DNA of 64,000 bases, taken from contig BSBM01000442.1 of the NCBI GenBank assembly GCA_027924585.1, positions 8,680,001 through 8,744,000 of the forward strand. The letters are read 5' to 3'. Position numbers and translations under genes: made by a program. Shown in pieces: positions 57,029 through 64,000 of this stretch. Position 1 is the stretch's first letter, and every line of letters begins with the position of its first letter. Under the pieces are notes generated by a model. It saw only the letters and a program-made list of their open reading frames with translations, did not search any database and was not told the DNA's origin. This stretch comes from Larix kaempferi (lineage: Eukaryota; Streptophyta; Pinopsida; Pinales; Pinaceae).

Positions 57029-57042
57029 GCTCGCTAGTACCA
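57029..57042 (-). other. Primer-site-like sequence upstream of the gag-like frame
   Basis: gctcgctagtacca reads on the minus strand as TGGTACTAGCGAGC, resembling the iMet primer site with changes. An LTR end should follow to the right, but no LTR-like terminus matching L3 is visible there. Confidence 0.35.
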
Positions 57043-57045
57043 CTG

Positions 57046-60000
57046 TTTTGTTAACAGCTGCAACCAATTAAATTCCACTTCTCACCTGTAAAATACATCA
57101 TTGCAATTTCTGTTAGGCCAAACATAATATAAACATTAAAATCAGTCAATTAATTGGCAAATTGACATGGGTATTCCATGCTTTATCCATGAGACTTTCA
57201 TACTTTTCATGCTTTCCCAATAGGCACATAAACTCATTCATGTCCATTCTTTCACAGGGAATTAACTACTTCAACATTCACAATTTATTTCAAGCAAATA
57301 AACATATTCTACTTTCAGCCATAACACGCATTCGACAATTTTATGTTTTCTAAATGTATTAATAAAAAGGAAAGAGGAGAGTAAGGGTTTTTCCTTCTTA
57401 ATTTTTCTCTAATATTGAGCCACACCATCACTATGGTTCCATGCCCCTTAGCCTCTTTAACTTCCATGTGAATGCTTGACTTGTCCTTTCTTGGTTATGA
57501 CACTTAGTGTCTAAGGTCTGTCCAAGACTTATCAACCAGGGAACCTTTCCACATGGTTTGTCTACCAAAATCTTGGTTGTTAGGACCCGCACAAGTCTAC
57601 TAGCACCATCTTTCATTGCTACTCATACAGATCTTTCTAGTACAATCACATGTCCAAATGCATCCTTCGGATGCCTTCATAGTTCTTTCTTTCCTACAAT
57701 GGCCAAAGTTTCCAACATAGAAACAATAGTATATCAGCTTGGTTGTCATAAGATTTGTTCATGAAATCTTATTTATCCAATATAAAACATGAATGAAAAT
57801 AAAATACTTATCTGTATTGGGCATTTCCTCTCTTCTCCACAGGTTTCCTTCTCTGCTTTACAATCCTTGGATCACCTGTGGGGTGGATGTTTGGCCAACA
57901 CACATGCTGCTCCACAAAATCAAGTAGTTAATGCTCAATCTGTTTACTTTCTGGATTTACCAAGCATTGGTGGTGCCAAACCAGTCCCATACCTAGCTTT
58001 CCCTCTCCATTTCCAAGCCATCACATCCGTCAGGGTCATCAGCCAATGAAATAAAACTGCACCACCAATTTTTAGGTCAAGACTCTACTACGAAGCCATA
58101 GGAATTTCAGGGTTTTCAGTGAGTCTCAGTACTTCACCTTAATGCTGACCTAGTAGAGGTTTTATGCCTTCATCAATATCACCATACCTCCACACACACA
58201 TCAATTCTTCATCTACACAAGGATGGCACTCCTTCTCTTATGCAAACCAGTGGTTCCCTCTATGAACTCTATAGGTAACTTTCTTGACTGCAAGCTAGCA
58301 TAGCCCCACAATACCCACTCACACTAAACAAGGATGATACCCCCTTTCTACTACACAGCTCCTCGGGCCTATCCATCCCTTCTAGTGTTATTTAGTGTGA
58401 GCGTATAAAGGTTACCACTTCCCACACAGTCCTCTTGAGTACCCTTTCTTCACTTTGCTCCTTAATGTGCAACACCGATTTGCATATGTATAAGCTGATA
58501 ACACAAGATGAATAAGCAAGCTCATCAGTATTGCTTCTCTAAAGCTGTAAACATATTTCATAACATTCACTATCCAACATTGAAACACCAGGAATGCATC
58601 CATTCCCCTAGGGTGTAGTCAGTATTGACAATCCCGTCATAACCTGACATCGGAAAAGTGTGCACCCCTTTCCGATGTGAGCCATGTAGGCCTTACTCAT
58701 ACTCAAGCAGTCTGCCATAATGGAAATAAAATCAAAACATGCTCTGCATATTGACTTTAACAATTAGACATGCATATTCTTAGTTAGGGTCACATACCAC
58801 TTATCCATTTGCGGATGTAGTCTTCTTCATTAATGAGGAATGGGGGCTCCCTTCTTTGAGTTAATAGTCCCTTGGTTTGCCACCCCAATCCTTTTTACAT
58901 TCCATATCCCACATATACCTTCTTGGCATAATTTTACCATCTCACTCACATGATTTTCCAACATGCAGTTCAATTGAGATGTCATCCTTAAAATATGCAA
59001 TGGGGTTTCACCCGAAACCCATTTCCAAAGCAAGGGGGTCCCTCCAATGGAGTTTGGCTTATGCAGGACATCAAACATGGTCTTCCTGCAATGTGTCTTC
59101 TTGGCACACTTATCAAATAGCCAAACAGTCAGCAACATTTAGCAATAAAATTCAAATTTGATTGTTCCATAACCAATCAATGACACTAATAATTAAATTC
59201 AACATGAATTTGCAATTATGTCGACTACAGAAATCGTTTTGCTTAGTCATGAGGTTATCATGATATTGTTTGTCTCTTGTAAGTGGCATCAATTCTCCCA
59301 TTATGGTCTTATGCACGTTGCCATACATGAACATCCACTTACAACATGTCCTCCTGACACATTTCATATAAGCCAAATAGTCATTAGTAATTTATTAGCA
59401 AAATTTCAAATCTGAGATTTACAAATCTGTAATTTACAATTCTTCTTTCTAATAGAACTTAGAGTTTGCAACCATGAGATTCCTTCTCATAAGTTCTAAA
59501 TCAAAATTTTCAAATCTGTTTTCCTAGAGAAATCAGATTTCACACATGCGAGATCCTCCTCATAATGTTTGGATATTGTACATGGTAGCTTTCAACCTTT
59601 ATTATGGTCTGTATCTTCAATTATCCAAACGGTGAGTGTTCGTGCATATAATATTTTTATTTCAACTTTTACAACAATCATTAAAGTGATCTTCATAATT
59701 ATAATACTCCATAATTCAAACACTCTCAGCTATTAACATTTCAAATGTAATGAAATGTGTTAGGATTATGTTATATGCACCCTAGCACAATAAAATTACA
59801 AGACACCATCACACCATCTATGCAATCAACTTAAAGCTTTTAAATGCTCCTTACTTCCTAGCCATATCATTTATACGACTATGTCCTTCCAACAGAGCAC
59901 TCTGGAAGCCTATTAATGATGACTACCTTCATGCAATCCTTCCCCTGCATTCATAGCAGCTCATGAAATGATCTCAGAGTTATCATTAATTCATCATTTC

Positions 60001-60599
60001 ATCCATTATTTAGTTTGCAATAACACATACACCCTCCCCATGCATTCATGCAATGCATCTCAACATGTGCACCCACACTCATGCATGTACATTTACAACA
60101 TTTACCTTATCTTTTAATGTGCATTCACTCAATGCAAACACAATATTTATAAAATCTCTTAATGCATATCCACTCAATGCTACCTTGTATTGATTCATGA
60201 ATACTATGCACTCAAACATATTATGGTCTAACCATGACTACCTCATTAAGCATGCATTACCATAATCAAGACCACCAATATTTACTTGTTTTGGTTATTA
60301 AGCTCATAACCGATGTACACATGGCATGATATATTTTTATATGAATGTAGTCTAAATTTCTAAATAGTCACATGGTATGAGGCCTCTTTCCTTCACCACT
60401 CCATGCCTCACCACACTATGGCAGTATGGAATTGACATGAATGCATTTCAACCTTAAATGCATACCATTTTATGATTACTAAATATGGTTCAATGGATTC
60501 TTACCCAATCCCCTTTGACCACATATGCAATCATCATAATTAAACCATTACCTACATGGATCCCATTTAAACCTTTGATGTTACCTGATTAGTTGGTCT
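57046..60599. other. Unassigned region
   Basis: No convincing gene. A stretch at about 58320-58410 (cactaaacaaggatg ... tataaagg) resembles the caaggaa...catagaaagg block of L3 and L4, so part may be a related, long or rearranged gypsy LTR. Two diverged copies of a roughly 90-bp segment (about 59075-59160 and 59320-59415, sharing gccaaa(c/t)agtca and ttcaaat) suggest a local duplication. Short frames have no recognisable domain. Confidence 0.4.
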
Positions 60600-61250
60600 T
60601 GTTGATGTATATGTAACTTCGGAATGTATTTCACATATATGTATATTGTATTCCTATAGAGATGGTATTATTCCTCTATAAGGAAGTGTCGTCATTTATA
60701 TTGTAAGTGTCGTAACTTATACTTGATGGGTTATTAGACCACCTTGTTTGGGGTTGGCCCTGTATAAGTCATGTGGGTCAAAGGGTTATTAGACCACCCT
60801 ATTGGGGGTCGGCCATGTGGGTCAAAGGGTTATTAGAACACCCTATTGGGGGTCGGCCCACTCAGCATTATGTTATGTGGTTAAGTTCGAGCCGACATGA
60901 GTTAGGTAAAAAGGCAAGTCAAGTCAAGTATAAATAGAGTGCGGGAGGCACTCTATTTACTCACTCACTTCACACACATGCTCTCAAGGAGGAGAGGCAC
61001 ACTTATGGAGGAGGAGGATTGCTGCTAGGTTATGGCTATCTCTATTGGTTGGTTGTATCATTTCTCTATCTATCTCTGAGGAAGTTATTGGGGTTTTTCA
61101 CCTTTATGGTTTTCCCCAAGTAAATCTTTGTGTCTCTTGTGTGTGCTTGCATTATTGTCTCCATGATTGATATGCTGTAGATATGCTGTACATGTTGTTC
61201 TCTCAGTTAAGATCCTAGATCAGATTGAAGTAAATTCAGAAAATTCAACA
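60600..61250 (+). repeat. B3 5' LTR
   Basis: 651 bp, tgttgatgta to attcaaca. Three ttattaga(a/c)cacc units but a single ctatagagatg...cctctata unit, so its repeat make-up differs from both B1 and the B array. Confidence 0.9.
60929..60936 (+). promoter_or_regulatory. TATA box of the B3 LTR
   Basis: TATAAATA in an aagtataaatagagtg context, conserved with the B array and altered in B1. Confidence 0.7.
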
Positions 61251-61263
61251 TGGTATCAGAGCT
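61251..61263 (+). other. B3 primer binding site (tRNA-iMet)
   Basis: tggtatcagagct directly follows the LTR. Confidence 0.9.
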
Positions 61264-63639
61264 AGCCTGAAAGAAGGCATGATATGGCATGTATGACACT
61301 TGTTGCACTTACGATGCTAGGGCTTGATATAGCAAAAACCAGTCATCGTAGCACTTTCGCTATAAATCCGTTTTGGAGAAGTTTTCGGATCTGAAATTGT
61401 TACAGGACGAAGCTAAGATCTCCAGGTATCTTGTGTCCAAAGGAAAACCTCTAATTCGTTGTACTTTGTGATTTATGATCTGTACAATATAGGGTTTCTG
61501 GCTCTTCCAGATCTGAGTCAAAATCAGGTGACCTTGGGAAAAAGGTCATATCTTGGGCTAGGAAGCTCCAAATGAAATTTCGTAAAAAGTGACAGGTAGT
61601 ACACAGTCTGCAATATCTCAGAAAGCTTTTTCAGAGGCCGAAGTCGAACCAGTGACACGTGGCACGCCGTACAAGTTCGCTCTCCTGTATTATCCCATAA
61701 ACAGGTCACGTTGCGACATTTGGCATAACTATCTCTGAGAGAGTCCAATTGAGGTCAGACCTGTCAGGATGGAAAGGTAACAGGCCGGGCTATCTCAGAA
61801 AACTTTTTCAGAGGCTGAAGTTAAAACAGTGACATGTAGCACACCGTACAAGTTCGATCTCCTGTTTTATCCCAAAACAGGTCACGTTGCGACATTTGGC
61901 ATATCTCTCTCCCAGAGAATCCAATTGAGGTCAGACCTATCAGGATGGAAAGATAACAGGTCAGGCTATCTCAGGAAACTTTTTCAGACCCTGTGGATCA
62001 AAAATTTCGGAGTTACACCAGAAACAATCAGGTACATATTTCTGTCAAAACAGAATTATTTTTTGGTACCTTCATTCATGGCTTCCGGAATTTAGGGCTT
62101 TGGAGAAAGTTGGAATTTTTGTAATCGGAGGCCACGGCTGGATTCTACTCATCAAAATAGAAATTTAGAGACCAAGATCAGAATTTTTGGTTGGGCAGAA
62201 GGCCGGGCTTGATTAGACCCTAGTTCGGGACTTTGATCAGAAAATTGGAAAATTAGGGCTTCTGTAAAAATGGGAATTTTTGAAATCTGTGACCACGGCT
62301 GGAAGCTCCTCAGAAAAATAGAAGCTTAGAGCTTTGGATCAAAAATTTTGATGGGGCAAAAGAGTGGGCTTCATCAAACCCCAGTTCAGGGTCACGTCCA
62401 GTGAATCTAGAAGTTTCAAAGGCAAAATTGAGGAGTGAAACTTTGCAGTTTTCAAATTCTGAATATACCAACTTGATCAGCTCATCAAGGCACATATTTC
62501 TATCCTATCAGAAGTTTGAAATTCAAAGTTTGAATTTTTGGGGTTTCTCTGACAAACCCATATCCAGCTCAAGGTCCAGTTCTTGCAAATCAAGTGGATT
62601 GGGTTAATCACTTGCATAAGTGAAGAAGTTCCTGTTTCAGAGGGAGATGAGGCTAAGGCCTTACATAAGAAAATTACAAGTGATCTCGACAGGTATGACT
62701 CATCGAGGTATGTTTTGAGATTTGTTCATAATTAAGTTTATGGTATGCTTGTCTTCATATTATCACGGTTAGTACAATCTTGATTTTAGACTTGTCATAT
62801 CACCTTAATAAAATTATGATAGAAGTCATTCATTTATTAGGAGTATGAAACTTATGTTTGTACTAACACATTGTGATGTTGTATGAGTTTTATGTTGTCC
62901 ACTAACATGAAAGGTACACCAAGAAGACAAATCATGTTCTAGTTCAAGAACATATGATCATGAGGACAAAGATTCATCCATTGCCATGGATCTCATAGAA
63001 GATCCATTCTCGAGGTATGTATAACTTAGTTTTATAATGGTTAACTTATGAGACATGCAGGTTACTAGCACAAGTCACTAAAGAGAACCAGAAGATATTA
63101 TGCGGGTATGTTAGACATAAAATAGCTAGCATGCTAATCCAGGTATGTTTTTCCTATATCAAGCTAAAATCCTACCTTGTGTTAGGATCTTATACTATTG
63201 TTGATAATAATTATTCATGAAGTCATAGGTTTGAATAATCATGGTTGGATGTATATTATTATAATTGATGATATGACTAACCAGAAGAATCATGAAAGTA
63301 TAGGCTTGAATAATCACAGGTTTTATGCATTTTATATCTTATCTTGATTGATGATTCAACTAACCTGAAGAGTCATAGGCTTGAGTAATTACAGGTTTAG
63401 ACATGTTATGTTTCTTATGATTTGACTAACCATAAGAATCCTTGAATGCTCATGCTTATTATTTCTGTTTGAAATGATCATGACTATACATGCTTGAGAT
63501 TATTGTGTTTTAATAGTATACTAATGAATGTATGATTTTATATGAGATCACAAGGATAACACATTCATGATACTAATAAGCATGCATAGGGACCAAGGAT
63601 GAATATGAGTTCAAGAACAGGTAATTCAGGAAGCAAAGA
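61264..63639 (+). other. B3 leader
   Basis: Non-coding and collinear with the other B leaders. A duplication of about 178 bp (roughly 61620-61795 and 61796-61975) repeats the cagaggc(c/t)gaag ... ttatccca segment and is not at the same boundaries as the one in E. The roughly 160-bp repeat pair lies at about 62130-62400. A tgacacgtggc motif (G-box-like) is at about 61651. Confidence 0.7.
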
Positions 63640-63890
63640 TCAAGAGGGAGCACACTCCAGTTGCTCCTGCCAGAAAGCAAAGGAGCACACTCTAGTTGTT
63701 CCTGCAAGAAAGCAAAGGAGCACACTTCAGTAGTTTCTGCAAGGATGCAGATATTCAGAGGGAGTTGATCATCTCTCTACATTTCACAACAGAAAGGTGT
63801 AGAAGAAGCTACCTCAGATTAGGACTCCAGCAGCTCCTGCAAGGAAGCAAAGACTCAGAGGGAGTCCACCCAACGAACAAACAAAAATAA
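63640..63890 (+). pseudogene. B3 integrase scrap with 35-bp repeats
   Basis: Three successive roughly 35-bp units (aaagcaaaggagcacact...) lead into the integrase piece HFSSFCKDADIQREL, after which the frame is lost earlier than in B1 and unit 2. The following gatcatatgccatctcctac is the start of the RT-side sequence, so the non-coding spacer present in B1 and the B array is almost entirely absent in this copy. Confidence 0.75.
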
Positions 63891-64000
63891 GAAAGATCAT
63901 ATGCCATCTCCTACAAAAGGACTACAACATTTGTTCCAGCAAGAAAGATATCTATTGAATATATTGAAGTTCCCAGGATCTGGGATGAAGAAATGGAATG

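Larger units (their letters stand above)
60600..64000 (+). mobile_element. Family B element, copy B3 (runs off the window)
   Basis: A 5' LTR, iMet primer site, leader and integrase scrap in the same order as B1; the 3' end lies beyond the window. The leader is not interrupted by element A (intact target at 62070). Confidence 0.85.

Noticed and set aside
57162-59415. Small frames in the region right of the gag-like frame
   Set aside because: All under 105 codons, with no recognisable domain, in AT-rich DNA; chance frames are the simplest reading.

Overview
The window is a plant nuclear segment made almost entirely of nested LTR retrotransposons. I see no host gene, no rRNA or tRNA gene, and nothing bacterial. 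tRNA-iMet primer sites next to LTRs, Ty1/copia and Ty3/gypsy domains, a plant-mobile-domain-like reading frame and five LTR families stacked inside one another point to a seed plant with a large, repeat-rich genome. A gymnosperm is possible, but the sequence does not settle the lineage.

Layout. 1-4894: a gypsy-type LTR fragment (L1), a possible LTR piece, and unassigned AT-rich DNA with a SINE-like tRNA-related stretch. 4895-14397: a plus-strand copy (B1) of a degenerate copia-type family, here called B. It is cut by a complete copia element A (6224-12018; 698-bp LTRs; target duplication cattc) and broken off inside reverse transcriptase at about 14396. 14398-15135: a second LTR fragment (L2). 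15195-56419: a gypsy-type LTR (L3), which hosts a five-level nest.

The nest, outermost first, is: L3; copia element C (15470-55334); a minus-strand tandem B array (15839-49727) arranged LTR-internal-LTR-internal-LTR; gypsy element D (25994-45039; 724-bp LTRs; TSD catgt); and element E (29474-35602; 604-bp LTRs; TSD ccttc). The first B unit also carries a solo gypsy LTR (L4, 16559-18177; TSD ctgga). 56420-57042 holds a short gag-like frame broken by two TAG codons. 57046-60599 is unassigned. 60600-64000 is the 5' part of another B copy (B3).

How the parts relate. B and E share a long untranslated leader, but neither shows an intact pol. B keeps only a short integrase scrap and a decayed RT/RNase H, so copies must have relied on proteins from elsewhere. 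D has a gag region, a protease, and an unbroken 708-codon frame that runs from the protease through two zinc knuckles and an RT stub into RNase H, without an RT catalytic core or integrase. On the opposite strand, between pol and the 3' LTR, D carries a separate intron-containing gene related to plant mobile domain proteins, with its own TATA box. Element E sits inside that gene's first intron. This antisense gene plus the tandem B array are the most interesting features here. LTR divergence by hand count (A about 7%, D about 5%, E about 3.5%) fits E being younger than D.
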